DNA from: Methylocystis sp. B8
GTDB lineage: Bacteria > Pseudomonadota > Alphaproteobacteria > Rhizobiales > Beijerinckiaceae
Reading direction: 5' to 3'
DNA length: 64,000 nt
NCBI RefSeq assembly: GCF_005771425.1
Contig: NZ_VBTZ01000004.1
Location: forward strand, 62,001 to 126,000
Shown here: in pieces, positions 1 to 8,404 of the stretch
Position numbering within the stretch: the stretch's first letter is position 1
Layout: every line of letters begins with the position of its first letter
Notes under the pieces: model-generated
Database searches by the model: none
Seen by the model: the letters and a program-made list of their open reading frames with translations, nothing else
Told to the model about the DNA's origin: nothing
Position numbers and translations under genes: made by a program

Positions 1-270
1 ACGCCGCTTCGATCGATCGCCGTGGACCGTTCGATCTGGTGCTACGGCCTCCCTTTCTGGATTGATGCGCGAATTCCCTGGCAGGAAGAAACGGAAACGC
101 AATTTCGCCGCTTGATGATCGCGCAGGACACCGGATCTGCCATAATTGGGCCTGCGCGCGCCGATCTTTTCTTCGGCGCGGGCGAAGCGGCGGGTCGTCG
201 CGCTGGCGACGTGCGTCACGCCGCCCATATGATCGTGCTGCTGCCGAAGGACGTTGGGGACGGTCCGTGA
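1..270 (+). CDS. mltA: Membrane-bound lytic murein transglycosylase A, C-terminal fragment
   Basis: Only the last 89 codons lie in the window; the gene enters from the left edge in frame 1. The visible part is the C-terminal 3D domain of MltA-type lytic transglycosylases, with the signature DTGSAIIGPARADLFFGAG and the conserved tail running through AGDVRHAAHMIVLLP. Enzymes of this family cleave the glycan strand of peptidoglycan with formation of 1,6-anhydromuramic acid, normally as outer-membrane lipoproteins. The N-terminal signal and the double-psi barrel domain are outside the window. The stop codon overlaps the GTG start of the next gene by four bases (GTGA), which suggests translational coupling. 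Confidence 0.85.
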   Translation, partial: TPLRSIAVDRSIWCYGLPFWIDARIPWQEETETQFRRLMIAQDTGSAIIGPARADLFFGAGEAAGRRAGDVRHAAHMIVLLPKDVGDGP

Positions 271-812
271 GGGAGGAAAATACTCGCCGCTATGCGCGCC
301 GGCTTTCGCAGGCCGAAGCGGAGCTCTGGACGACGGTGACGGCCGACGTCCGGCCTTCGCGCGCGCGTCCGAAAAAGCCGGCGCCATCCTCGCCTTCCCT
401 CGAGACGGGCGCGCCGCCTCCGGCGGCCTCTATCGCTCACGATCGGCCGCCAGCGCCAAAGCCTCCGCCAGGGCCGGTCGACATCGACTCGCGCACCTTC
501 ACGAAGATCAAGCGCGGCCGACTCGAAGTCGACGCCAAGCTCGATCTTCACGGCATGCGACAGTCCGAGGCGCAGCGCGCCTTAACGGCGTTCCTGCGCA
601 GGTGCCAAGGGAATGGCGCGCGCATCGCTATTGTCGTGACGGGGAAGGGGCTGACGCGGGAAGAGGGCGGCGTGCTGCGCCGCGTGGTGCCGATGTGGCT
701 CGAAGCCCCGAATTTGCGCGACGTGGTCGTGGGCTTTGGCGAAGCCGCGCGCCATCATGGCGGCGAAGGCGCGCTTTATGTGCGCATCCGCCGCGCCGAT
801 CGCGCGCGATAG
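267..812 (+). CDS. Smr domain protein
   Basis: This 181-residue protein has a disordered, proline-rich N-terminal half (roughly residues 20-75) and a C-terminal Smr (small MutS-related) domain from about residue 90. The domain is recognised by LDLHGM, the central VTGKGL motif and the closing GALYVRIRR. Smr domains are nicking endonucleases or nucleic-acid binding modules; stand-alone forms in Alphaproteobacteria are widespread but their role is not settled. The GTG start at 267 is chosen because it overlaps the preceding mltA stop (GTGA) and keeps the natural length. Linkage to mltA looks like an operon, although the functional connection is unclear. Confidence 0.85.
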   Translation: MREENTRRYARRLSQAEAELWTTVTADVRPSRARPKKPAPSSPSLETGAPPPAASIAHDRPPAPKPPPGPVDIDSRTFTKIKRGRLEVDAKLDLHGMRQSEAQRALTAFLRRCQGNGARIAIVVTGKGLTREEGGVLRRVVPMWLEAPNLRDVVVGFGEAARHHGGEGALYVRIRRADRAR

Positions 813-818
813 AGCGCG

Positions 819-2219
819 CTAGCCCGCCGTCGCTTCCCCTGAGACATCGGACGAAGGCAAAGCGACAGGTTCGGCGGGGCGCGTCAAAAAGGCGGCCGGA
901 ATATTAGGCTTGCCTTCTTCGGTCAAATGTTGTGCGGAGTCCGGCGGCGGCTTCCATTCGAAGGCGTCGAGCCGGCCGGTGACGGGTGAAATCGGCAGCC
1001 AGCTTTTCGAAACGACTCCGTCGGCGATCCAGACCGGATCGCGCGGCGCGCGCGAGCCGCGGGCGAGCCATTCGCGCACCGGACCCGACGGCCCTTGCTC
1101 GGCGTCTTCGATCTCGGCCATCAACAGGCAGGTATGCGCAGTCGGATGTCGTCCGTCGGCGACAAGCGGCGCGAGCGAATCTCGCGCTTTGGCGAAATTG
1201 CGGGCCGACAGGGCGACCTCGGCGACAATATGCCGGCTCTCGGGCGCATTGGGCGCGGCCCGCGCCAGCTTTTCCACTCGGGCGAGTTTTGCCGCGTTCG
1301 ACTCGCCCGACAGCGCCTCAAGATAGGCCGCCGCGAGATCGGGATGCGGCTTCGTGGCCCACACCGTTTCGATGAGCTTCAATGCGCTCTTTCGGTCGCC
1401 ATGGCGAACAAGCACCCGCGCCGCGGCCACAGCGGCGGGCGCAAAGCCGGGCCGCCGCTTCAAGGCCTGGCGCGCGAGATGCAGCGCGTCGTGCGGATGG
1501 TCGCGCTCCTTCTCCATCGCCATGGCGGTTTCGACAACCGCGTGCATATTTTGCGCCGTTTGCGCGTCGATGGCCTTGGCCACGAGGCTTGCCTCGATCG
1601 CTTCGCGCGCCTTTTCCCAATCGCCCTGCGCGGCGAGATGCTCGAGCATCGCGGATCCCGCCCAGGGCAGCGGCGCGATGTCATGCGCCTCCTTGGCGAA
1701 ATGATGCGCGGCTTCAGTGTCCTCGCGCCGGCGTGCTTCGATATGCAGCCCGCGCAGCCCGAGAAGTTTCGTCTCGGGCTTCAAGGTCATCTTGTGGAAG
1801 GTTTCTTCCGCGACGCGCCGGTCGCCAGCGAGCTGTGCGGCCTGCGCCTTCAGAAACTGCGTAAGCGGCTCGTTCGGCAGTAGGCGTTCGGCGACGTAAG
1901 CGGCCTTGCGGGCGCGGGCCGCGTCCCCGGAGCCGACCGCGATGAGGCCCTGCGAAAGGGCGTCAAAGCCTTTATCGCGGCGCTTCATCCGCGAACCGCC
2001 GGTCCAGCGGCCCGGCAGACGCACCACTGCGGTGGCGATCGCCCAGAGCAGGATCGTCGCGGCGATGATCAGCAGCAGGCCCGCGACCGCGACCGGTATC
2101 GACGCCTCGAATTGATAGCCCGCGAAATCGAGCGTCAGCGAACCCGGCTGCTCGATCAGCCATTCGAGCCCGTAAGCGACGGCCGCAAGCGCAATGATGA
2201 AAAAGAGGAGAAACAGCAT
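819..2219 (-). CDS. hemY: HemY-like TPR membrane protein
   Basis: The 466-residue protein starts with two membrane segments (about residues 1-20 and 42-65) followed by a soluble tetratricopeptide-like region of repeated alanine-rich helices, the arrangement of the HemY N-terminal family. Proteins of this family are named for their place next to haem biosynthesis genes; they are inner-membrane proteins with the TPR part probably in the periplasm, and their molecular role is not firmly known. This is not the oxygen-dependent protoporphyrinogen oxidase HemY of Bacillus. The gene follows the mitofilin-like gene by 15 bases on the same strand, the usual alphaproteobacterial pairing. It converges with the Smr gene, whose stop is only six bases away. 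Confidence 0.85.
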   Translation of the reverse strand: MLFLLFFIIALAAVAYGLEWLIEQPGSLTLDFAGYQFEASIPVAVAGLLLIIAATILLWAIATAVVRLPGRWTGGSRMKRRDKGFDALSQGLIAVGSGDAARARKAAYVAERLLPNEPLTQFLKAQAAQLAGDRRVAEETFHKMTLKPETKLLGLRGLHIEARRREDTEAAHHFAKEAHDIAPLPWAGSAMLEHLAAQGDWEKAREAIEASLVAKAIDAQTAQNMHAVVETAMAMEKERDHPHDALHLARQALKRRPGFAPAAVAAARVLVRHGDRKSALKLIETVWATKPHPDLAAAYLEALSGESNAAKLARVEKLARAAPNAPESRHIVAEVALSARNFAKARDSLAPLVADGRHPTAHTCLLMAEIEDAEQGPSGPVREWLARGSRAPRDPVWIADGVVSKSWLPISPVTGRLDAFEWKPPPDSAQHLTEEGKPNIPAAFLTRPAEPVALPSSDVSGEATAG

Positions 2220-2234
2220 GGCGATTGGTCCTGC

Positions 2235-3551
2235 TTATTCCTTCGTTGCGCCGAGCGCGGCGATCGCGCCATGCAGCAGATCGTCGGCCGCCTTCCCCGC
2301 GTCTATGCGGGCGCGCAGCGTCGCGCCGAAGTCCTTGGCCTCGTTCTGGGCCGCTTCGGGGAGCGCCGAGAAGAGCGCGTTGGCCTGCGCCAAGTCGCCG
2401 TGGTCGAGCGCCGCTTCGATGTGAGCGACCTTTTCTTCGACGGTCTGCGCCTCCGTCGTCGGCGCCTGGCCGGAGGGCCGCACGCGCACGAGTTTGCTCG
2501 CGCCCTTCATGAGGTGTTGCGCGAGATCGCCGGAATCGCCGCTTTCCAACGCGCGAATGCGTTTGGCGGCCGGCGCGAAGTCAGCCTTTAGTTGCGTAGC
2601 GGTCGGCGCGCCTTTCTCGGCGAAGGGCGTAAGCGCGGCCAACGCCGCCTGGTCCCCGCCGAGCCGCGTTAGCGCCTTGATTTCCACGGCGTAGGGGCGC
2701 CCTGCCTCAAGCTCGCGCTGCAGCGCATAGGCGATGACGACGACCGACGCCGGCCCTTCCGCCGTCTTGGCCGCGGAGGCTTCCGGCGCCGCGCGGGTTT
2801 CGCTTTTGGGAGCCTCGAGCCGCTCGCGCAGCGCTTTAATTTCGTCGCCGAGTTCGTCGATGCGACCCTCAAGCGCCGTCACCTGCTCGCTGACGGTCAG
2901 CGCGCCTTCTTGGCCGCTTTCTGCGGGAGTGGTCGCCAGGCTCGTTTTCGTCGCCGCTTCGGCCGCCACGCGAGCGGCATTGGCGGCCGCCTCCGCCGCT
3001 TCCGCGGCGCGCAGCGCGCGTTGCGCCGTGTCTTCGGTTGAATCGACGCGGCCTTGCAACGCGACGACTGCCGCCTTCTGCGATTCTACCGCAGCGTTCG
3101 TCGTGGGCTCGGAGCGCGTCTCTTGCGGCAGGGGTTCAACCGCCCTGTCGGCGGGTTTCTGGGGCGCGACTTGCTGAGCCGCAGGCGGCGCGCTCGGCTG
3201 AGCCTCGGGCGCTATTTCCGTCGTGCGAGTGGGACCGGCCTCGCCGAAGAGCGAGCGGGCCCTTTCTTGCAGGTCGCCGAAGGCGCTGCTCGCCTGATCG
3301 ACGTAAGGCTCCGCATAATCGGCGACCGCCTTTAACCGCTCGTCCTTGTCCTTGAAGGCGATCGCCGCATAAAGAGCAGCCCCTGCAAGGAGGATGAGCA
3401 GCAGTAACGTCGACAGCAGCGGGAGGAGAACGGAGCGGCGGCGCTTGCGTATGACGGGCGCTGGCGGCGGTTCAGGAGGGATTTCCGCCGGTTCGAGCGG
3501 CGCTTCCGAATATTCGACGCGGTTCGGTTCTTCGTCGTCCGGCGAGACCAT
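2235..3551 (-). CDS. Mitofilin (Mic60)-like inner membrane protein
   Basis: The 438-residue product has an acidic, proline-rich cytoplasmic N-terminus, a basic stretch RKRRR, one membrane segment at about residues 41-65, and a long alanine/glutamate-rich coiled-coil region. The last third holds the conserved mitofilin signature domain around YALQRELEAGRPYAVEIKAL. Alphaproteobacterial homologues are the ancestors of mitochondrial Mic60 and help shape intracytoplasmic membranes or envelope contact sites. I start at the ATG at 3551 because AAGGA lies seven bases upstream; a TTG at 3620 would add 23 residues and overlap the upstream CitE-like stop but has a poor ribosome site. It is co-oriented with hemY and likely co-transcribed. 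Confidence 0.8.
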   Translation of the reverse strand: MVSPDDEEPNRVEYSEAPLEPAEIPPEPPPAPVIRKRRRSVLLPLLSTLLLLILLAGAALYAAIAFKDKDERLKAVADYAEPYVDQASSAFGDLQERARSLFGEAGPTRTTEIAPEAQPSAPPAAQQVAPQKPADRAVEPLPQETRSEPTTNAAVESQKAAVVALQGRVDSTEDTAQRALRAAEAAEAAANAARVAAEAATKTSLATTPAESGQEGALTVSEQVTALEGRIDELGDEIKALRERLEAPKSETRAAPEASAAKTAEGPASVVVIAYALQRELEAGRPYAVEIKALTRLGGDQAALAALTPFAEKGAPTATQLKADFAPAAKRIRALESGDSGDLAQHLMKGASKLVRVRPSGQAPTTEAQTVEEKVAHIEAALDHGDLAQANALFSALPEAAQNEAKDFGATLRARIDAGKAADDLLHGAIAALGATKE

Positions 3552-3616
3552 TGGCGAATCCTTGCTGTCCCGCACCTTTATAGTTGAAGCATCCGGCGCC
3601 CGCAAAATGGGCTGCG

Positions 3617-4486
3617 TCAACTCGCCGCTTCGACAAGCTGCAACGTGCGCCTGGCAATGTCGAGATGCAGACGTTCGACCATTTTGCCGTCGATCTGCAC
3701 CACGCCCTTGTCGGCGTTTTCCGGTTCGTCGAACACCGCGATGATCCGGCGCGCAAAATCGACCTCTTCATGACTTGGGGCGAAAATTTCGTTCACTGGG
3801 CCGATCTGGCTTGGATGAATGAGCATCTTGCCATCAAATCCGAAATCGCGTCCCTGCTCCGCCTCGCGACGCAGACCGTCGAGGTCGTTGAAGTCGTTGT
3901 AGATGCCGTCGATGATCTCGATGTTATGGACCCGCGCCGCAAGCACGCCGGCCGAAAGCCAAGAGAGCAGCGCTTGGCGTCCCGGCGTCAATCGCGCGCG
4001 GGTCGATTTGGCGATGTCGTTGGGGCCAAGCACCAGAACTTCGAGGCGCGCCGCGTGATCGTCGGCCGCGCTTGCGATCTTTTCGATGTCGAAGACGGCG
4101 CGCGGCGTTTCGATCATCGCCCAAAGTCGCGTCTTGTGCGGCGCGCCTGCGGCGACGAGATCAGCCGCCGCCTTCAGGACCTCATCACGCGAATTGACCT
4201 TCGGAATGACGATGGCGTCTGGGCCTAGTGGCGCGATTGCCGCGACGTCCGGCCGATACCACTCCGAGCCGCGGGCGTTGACGCGCACCACAAGTTGGCG
4301 CGCTCCGTAGCCGCCGCCCGCCACCGCCGCCGCGACCTGCTCGCGCGCCGTCGCCTTGGCGGATTCGGCGACCCCATCTTCGAGTTCGAACATCAGGACA
4401 TCGGCGGAAAGCGTCTTGCCTTTCTCCAGCGCGCGGGCGTTCGAGCCCGGCATGGCCAGCACGCTGCGCTTCAGTCGCGAAATCAT
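3617..4486 (-). CDS. CitE-like CoA-ester lyase (HpcH/HpaI family)
   Basis: At 289 residues this has the full length of citrate lyase beta subunit-like proteins. Family landmarks are SVLAMPGSNARALEK near the N-terminus, the metal-ligand motif FELEDGV, AMIETPRAVFDIEKI, GPNDIAKS, and the C-terminal GKMLIHPSQIGPVNE. Such TIM-barrel enzymes use Mg2+ to cleave or condense CoA thioesters (malyl-, methylmalyl-, citramalyl- or citryl-CoA). No citD, citF or malyl-CoA pathway gene is adjacent, so the substrate cannot be set. It lies just upstream of the mitofilin-like and hemY genes, on the same strand, where hemC and hemD are often found in relatives. It diverges from the carbonic anhydrase gene across 114 bases. 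Confidence 0.85.
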   Translation of the reverse strand: MISRLKRSVLAMPGSNARALEKGKTLSADVLMFELEDGVAESAKATAREQVAAAVAGGGYGARQLVVRVNARGSEWYRPDVAAIAPLGPDAIVIPKVNSRDEVLKAAADLVAAGAPHKTRLWAMIETPRAVFDIEKIASAADDHAARLEVLVLGPNDIAKSTRARLTPGRQALLSWLSAGVLAARVHNIEIIDGIYNDFNDLDGLRREAEQGRDFGFDGKMLIHPSQIGPVNEIFAPSHEEVDFARRIIAVFDEPENADKGVVQIDGKMVERLHLDIARRTLQLVEAAS

Positions 4487-4600
4487 TCAAAGCCCCAGTG
4501 TCGAAACGGTCCGGCCATCTCTTGACCCCGCCGCGTGATCTACACAATAACCGCAAGGTTCGCCATCCGCCTGGCATAAGGCGCACGAAGGGAGCGTTAA

Positions 4601-5317
4601 ATGGCAGATGACGAGGCGTCGCCCGGCGCGACCGGTCTGCCGCAAGCGCTCGTTGAGGGGTATGAGTCCTTCCTCAGCGGGCGTTTTCTTGCCGAGCATG
4701 ACCGGTTCGAAGAATTGGCGGTCAAGGGCCAGACGCCCAGAACCATGGTCATCAGCTGCTGCGACTCGCGCGTCGCGCCCGAAGCGATCTTCAACGCCGG
4801 TCCGGGCGAGCTTTTCGTCTTGCGCAATGTCGCGGCGCTGGTCCCGCCTTTTGAGCCCGACGATCATTATCACGGCGCTTCGGCGGCGCTCGAATACGCC
4901 GTCATGGCCCTGAAAGTTTCCGACGTCGTCGTGCTCGGCCATGGCCAATGCGGCGGCGTTCGCGCCTACGCGGAAATCGCCGCGGAGCCCGACGCGCCTC
5001 GGCTGAGCCACAGCGACTTCATCGGCGACTGGATCAAGATGCTTGGCCCTGCGGCGGATCGCCTTGGGGTTCCGCCCAATCCCAGGGACAGTCTCTACGT
5101 CGAGCGACTCGAATTCGAAGCGGTAAAGCAGACGCTGCGCAATCTGCGCTCCTTTCCCATGATCCAGGTGCTCGAACATCATAGGCATCTGCGGCTGCAC
5201 GGGGCCTTGTTCCGGATCACGGACGGCCGGCTGTTCGTGCTCGACGAATCGACCGGGGCTTTCAACCCCGTTTGCGAGAAGGCCTACGCCGCCGCTTTCG
5301 CCGAGGCGCGCTTTTGA
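4601..5317 (+). CDS. Beta-class carbonic anhydrase
   Basis: The enzyme interconverts CO2 and bicarbonate in the cytoplasm with a zinc ion. The zinc ligands of the beta class are visible: Cys53 with the Asp55/Arg57 dyad in SCCDSR, and His114 plus Cys117 in LGHGQCGG. Length (238 residues) is normal. The ATG at 4601 is preceded by an AAGGGAG element eight bases upstream (GAAGGGAGCGTTAAATG). The stop overlaps the TTG start of the following HAD gene, so the two are probably co-translated. Bicarbonate supply for carboxylases is the usual role; nothing nearby narrows it. Confidence 0.93.
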   Translation: MADDEASPGATGLPQALVEGYESFLSGRFLAEHDRFEELAVKGQTPRTMVISCCDSRVAPEAIFNAGPGELFVLRNVAALVPPFEPDDHYHGASAALEYAVMALKVSDVVVLGHGQCGGVRAYAEIAAEPDAPRLSHSDFIGDWIKMLGPAADRLGVPPNPRDSLYVERLEFEAVKQTLRNLRSFPMIQVLEHHRHLRLHGALFRITDGRLFVLDESTGAFNPVCEKAYAAAFAEARF

Positions 5318-6222
5318 CGCCGGGCGGCTCGTCTGACTCAAGCCACATTCCGTTCATCGCCGGTCTGCGCGAGATCGCCGGCGGCTATCACGCGATTCTC
5401 TGCGACGGCTGGGGGGTGCTGATCGACGGGCGCCGCCATTTCCCCGAAGCCGCCGAGGCGCTGAAGCGTTTCCGCGCGAAAGGCGGGACGGTCGTGCTGA
5501 TCACCAACGCCTCGCGGCCGGATGAAGAGGTGCGCCGACAGCTCCTTGGCCTTGGCGTCCCGCAAGACTGTTTCGACGATCTCGTTTCCGCGGGCGAGCT
5601 CGCGCTGCGCGAGATCGTGGCGCGCAATGGACAAGCGGTCTATCACCTTGGCCCGGCGCGCGACGATGGTCTCTTCCGCGAGGCGGCGCGCCGCGTCGGC
5701 GCGCCGATCATGCGCGTCGGGCCGGAAGCCGCCGATTACGTCGTTTGCACCGGACTCTTCGATGAGCGCAACGAAACGCCTGCGGACTATGACGAACAGC
5801 TGGCGACGCTGAAAGCGCGCGATCTGACGATGCTCTGCGCCAATCCCGACATCGTTGTCGCGATCGGCAATGATCTCGTTTACTGCGCCGGCGCCTTGGC
5901 GGAGCGCTATGCGGCGATCGGCGGCCGCGTCCTGACCTTCGGCAAGCCGCACGCGCCGATCTACGCCGCCGCCTTGGAGCGGCTCAAAAATCTGCATGGC
6001 GGCGAAATCGACAAATCGCGCACGCTGGCGATCGGCGACGGCGCCTTCACGGACCTCGCCGGAGCGGGCCGCGCCGGGCTCGATTGCCTTTTCATCATCC
6101 ATGGCGTGCATCGTGAGGAACTGCATCCCGAAGGGGGCGCGCTCGATGAAACGGCGCTTGAATCGCTCTTTACGCGCGCTGGCGCTCGTCCCAAGGCTTT
6201 GGCTCGCGAGCTTTTCTGGTAA
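5314..6222 (+). CDS. HAD superfamily hydrolase, class IIA (TIGR01459-like)
   Basis: A 302-residue class IIA haloacid dehalogenase fold phosphatase of the NagD/pyridoxal-phosphatase type. Motif I reads LCDGWGVLIDG, where the second aspartate of the usual DxD is a tryptophan, as in this subfamily. Motif II is VVLITNASRP, and the C-terminal motifs are TFGKPHAPIY and AIGDGAFTDLAGA. The natural substrate of this subfamily is unknown. I prefer the TTG at 5314, which overlaps the carbonic anhydrase stop (TTGA) and has GAGG seven bases upstream; a start at 5272 would overlap the upstream gene by 46 bases. Confidence 0.82.
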   Translation: MTPGGSSDSSHIPFIAGLREIAGGYHAILCDGWGVLIDGRRHFPEAAEALKRFRAKGGTVVLITNASRPDEEVRRQLLGLGVPQDCFDDLVSAGELALREIVARNGQAVYHLGPARDDGLFREAARRVGAPIMRVGPEAADYVVCTGLFDERNETPADYDEQLATLKARDLTMLCANPDIVVAIGNDLVYCAGALAERYAAIGGRVLTFGKPHAPIYAAALERLKNLHGGEIDKSRTLAIGDGAFTDLAGAGRAGLDCLFIIHGVHREELHPEGGALDETALESLFTRAGARPKALARELFW

Positions 6223-6281
6223 AAGGGGCTGCGCAGGCCTCTCCTGCGGTCACGTCCGCGACGCAACTCTCCGGTGCCTCC

Positions 6282-6767
6282 ATGTCGACGCCGTTCAAAA
6301 TCTACTATTTCGAAGATCTGAGCGTCGGCATGCGCGAGACGCTGATGAAGGCGGTGATGGACGACGACGTGATCGCCTTCGCCGATCTTTCCGGCGATCG
6401 CAATCCGATTCATCTCTCCGATCACTTCGCCTCGAAGACCCGCTTCGGCGAGCGCATCGTGCACGGCCTCTATACGGCCTCTCTCATCTCGACGGTCATC
6501 GGCATGTATCTGCCAGGTCCCGGCGCCGTCTATCTATCGCAGACCTTGAATTTCCGCGCGCCGGTGAAGATCGGCGACGTTATCACCGTCATTGTCGAGG
6601 TGGTGGAGCTCATTGAAAAAGGCCGGCGCGCCAAGCTCAAATGCGAATGTCTCGTCGACGGCAAGGTTGTGCTTGACGGCGAGGCCTTCGTCATGGTGCC
6701 GAGCCGCGAGCAGGCGATCCGCGCCCCAGCGCCAGCGCCGGTGGAGGCGAAGCCGGCCTCAGCTTAA
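6282..6767 (+). CDS. MaoC-family (R)-specific enoyl-CoA hydratase-like protein
   Basis: The 161-residue protein is a single hot-dog fold of the MaoC/PhaJ type. The hydratase catalytic pair is present in FADLSGDRNPIHLSD (Asp and His), followed by FGERIVHGLYTASLIS and a proline/alanine-rich tail. Members hydrate trans-2-enoyl-CoA to (R)-3-hydroxyacyl-CoA, feeding fatty-acid oxidation or polyhydroxyalkanoate synthesis. An acyl-CoA role fits the etfBA and hydroxyacyl-CoA dehydrogenase genes later in the window, but these are not linked. It sits 59 bases after the HAD gene and 14 bases before ribF, all on the plus strand. Confidence 0.85.
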   Translation: MSTPFKIYYFEDLSVGMRETLMKAVMDDDVIAFADLSGDRNPIHLSDHFASKTRFGERIVHGLYTASLISTVIGMYLPGPGAVYLSQTLNFRAPVKIGDVITVIVEVVELIEKGRRAKLKCECLVDGKVVLDGEAFVMVPSREQAIRAPAPAPVEAKPASA

Positions 6768-6781
6768 TTTTCGGGCCCGCC

Positions 6782-7753
6782 TTGTCCGCGTCCTTCATCG
6801 TCACGCGCGACCCTGACGCGCCGCCGCTCGGTCTCGAAGGCGCCGTCGCCGCAATCGGCAATTTCGACGGGCTGCACAGGGGCCACCGCGGCGTCATCGC
6901 CCGGGCCCAGGCGCTCGCCGCAAAACTTTCGCGCCCTTGCATTCTCTTGACCTTCGAGCCTCATCCGGCGGATTTCTTCGCCGGACAAACGGTAATTTTT
7001 CGCCTCACGCCCCCTGACGCGAAGGCGGCGCAAGCGGCGCGCCTCGGACTCGACGGCGTGATCGTTCTCACCTTTGACAAGGACTTTGCGCAAAGCCCGG
7101 CCCGCGTCTTCACCGAAGAGATCCTGCACAAGCGGTTACGGCTTTCGGCCGTTGTCGCCGGCTATGATTTTCGTTTCGGCGCGGGCCGCGAGGGCGGACC
7201 GGAGTTTTTGCGCGCAGAAGGGGAAAGACTCGGGATGATCGTCGAGATCGTCGACCGCATCACTCAGGACGAAGAGGGCAGCCTCGAAGCGGTGTCCTCG
7301 ACGGCGACTCGCGAAGCGCTCGAACGCGGCGACGTGGCGCTTGCGCGGCGGCTTCTTGGCCACCCCTATTTCGTCCGCGGGACCGTGTGTCACGGCGACA
7401 AGCGTGGGCGTGAATTGGGCTTTCCCACCGCCAATATCGCACTTGATCCGGCCAATCGGCTTAAGCACGGGATTTACGCCGTGACGATCGAAGTCGATGG
7501 CAAAATTCATCACGGCGTCGCGAGCTTCGGTCGTCGGCCCACCTTCGACAATGGCGCGCCGCTCCTTGAAGTCTTCGTCTTCGATTTCGACGGCGATCTT
7601 TACGGCAAAGAGGTCGAAGTCGCCTTCTATGGTTTCATCCGATCAGAAGCGAAATTCGACAGCGTCGAGGCGTTGGTCGAAAGGATGCGCCTCGACGCCA
7701 AAGAAGCGCGAAGAATAATGGCCGATGGCGGCGTGGCGGGCCAGAGCGCATAA
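6782..7753 (+). CDS. ribF: Bifunctional riboflavin kinase / FAD synthetase
   Basis: RibF phosphorylates riboflavin to FMN and adenylates FMN to FAD. The N-terminal nucleotidyltransferase domain carries AIGNFDGLHRGHRGVI, the family HxGH-type motif, and the adenylation core LTFEPHPADFF. The C-terminal flavokinase domain starts near residue 185 with YFVRGTVCHGDKRGRELGF and has the GFPTANI motif. Length 323 is typical. The start is a TTG at 6782, 14 bases after the MaoC stop; no better ATG is available before the conserved region. No FMN riboswitch can fit in the 14-base gap, so expression is probably from an upstream operon promoter. Confidence 0.93.
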   Translation: MSASFIVTRDPDAPPLGLEGAVAAIGNFDGLHRGHRGVIARAQALAAKLSRPCILLTFEPHPADFFAGQTVIFRLTPPDAKAAQAARLGLDGVIVLTFDKDFAQSPARVFTEEILHKRLRLSAVVAGYDFRFGAGREGGPEFLRAEGERLGMIVEIVDRITQDEEGSLEAVSSTATREALERGDVALARRLLGHPYFVRGTVCHGDKRGRELGFPTANIALDPANRLKHGIYAVTIEVDGKIHHGVASFGRRPTFDNGAPLLEVFVFDFDGDLYGKEVEVAFYGFIRSEAKFDSVEALVERMRLDAKEARRIMADGGVAGQSA

Positions 7754-7805
7754 TCTGTTGCCATAATCTGCGCGCGATCTAGCTTGGGGACAGGAGGAAA
7801 GCGCC

Positions 7806-8078
7806 ATGGACGAAGAGCCCAAGGGACGGGTCGAAATCATCTTGCCAGGCGAGGAGACCGAGGCCTCTCGGCTCTGGGTCGCGACCGGCGCCGGGCGGAT
7901 CAAGGTCGTCAAGCTATCGCCGTGGCAGAGCCTGATCGTCACCGCGGCGCTGCTGCTGTTTCTGTTCATAGGCTTTACGCTGCTTTCCGGCGCGTTTCTG
8001 GTGTTGCTGCTCATCGCTGTGGTCGTTGGCGGTTTCGCCTATCTGGCCGGCCTGCTGGGCCTGAGACGGCCGCGCTAG
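7806..8078 (+). CDS. Small two-segment membrane protein, function unknown
   Basis: A 90-residue protein with a charged cytoplasmic N-terminus (about 38 residues) and two hydrophobic segments, near residues 41-62 and 64-84, ending in basic residues. The ribosome site AGGAGGAAAG is very strong and places the ATG at 7806. I do not recognise a named family. It lies 52 bases downstream of ribF on the same strand and may be the last gene of that operon. A repeat element follows. Confidence 0.7.
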   Translation: MDEEPKGRVEIILPGEETEASRLWVATGAGRIKVVKLSPWQSLIVTAALLLFLFIGFTLLSGAFLVLLLIAVVVGGFAYLAGLLGLRRPR

Positions 8079-8170
8079 CTTGGTTCCCCTTTACAGTTTG
8101 GTTTGCGCTGATATTGAGGACCAGATGCCTTTCCTGATCGCCATTCGAATTACCGTCCCGGGCTGCGCGA

Positions 8171-8280
8171 GATCACGCTGCATTTGGGCGATAGCCCAAA
8201 TGCAGATGACGTGATCGATCCAGTAATTTGGCGCGCGCCCTATGCGAAAAACCGGGTTCCACTTTTTCGCGGCGCGCTCC
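8171..8280. repeat. Palindromic dispersed repeat, copy 1
   Basis: The element has a near-perfect hairpin: CTGCATTTGGGC (8178-8189), loop GATA, GCCCAAATGCAG (8194-8205), with an outer arm GATCACG (8171-8177) paired to CGTGATC (8210-8216). It is followed by a tail with GCGAAAAACCGG, CCACTTTTTCGC and GCGCGCTC. A second copy in the same orientation lies at 13016-13128. Such mosaic intergenic elements are typical of Hyphomicrobiales. The rest of the gap between the small membrane gene and ileS (8079-8170 and 8281-8404) shows no gene or clear promoter. Confidence 0.85.
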
Positions 8281-8404
8281 TTGAGCTGATCGCTCGCGCA
8301 AGTCCGGGTACGGCGCGGTTGGCGCTCTTTCCACAATTCCTCTAATCAGCGCGATGACAGCGGCGGTTATGGCGCGTCACGTCGCCCGAGCGGTTTTCAC
8401 GACA

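Noticed and set aside
6768-6781. FMN riboswitch before ribF
   Set aside because: Only 14 bases separate ribF from the preceding gene, too short for a riboswitch.
8091-8336. Minus-strand 81-codon frame in the gap before ileS
   Set aside because: It runs across the palindromic repeat and has no ribosome site or recognisable product.
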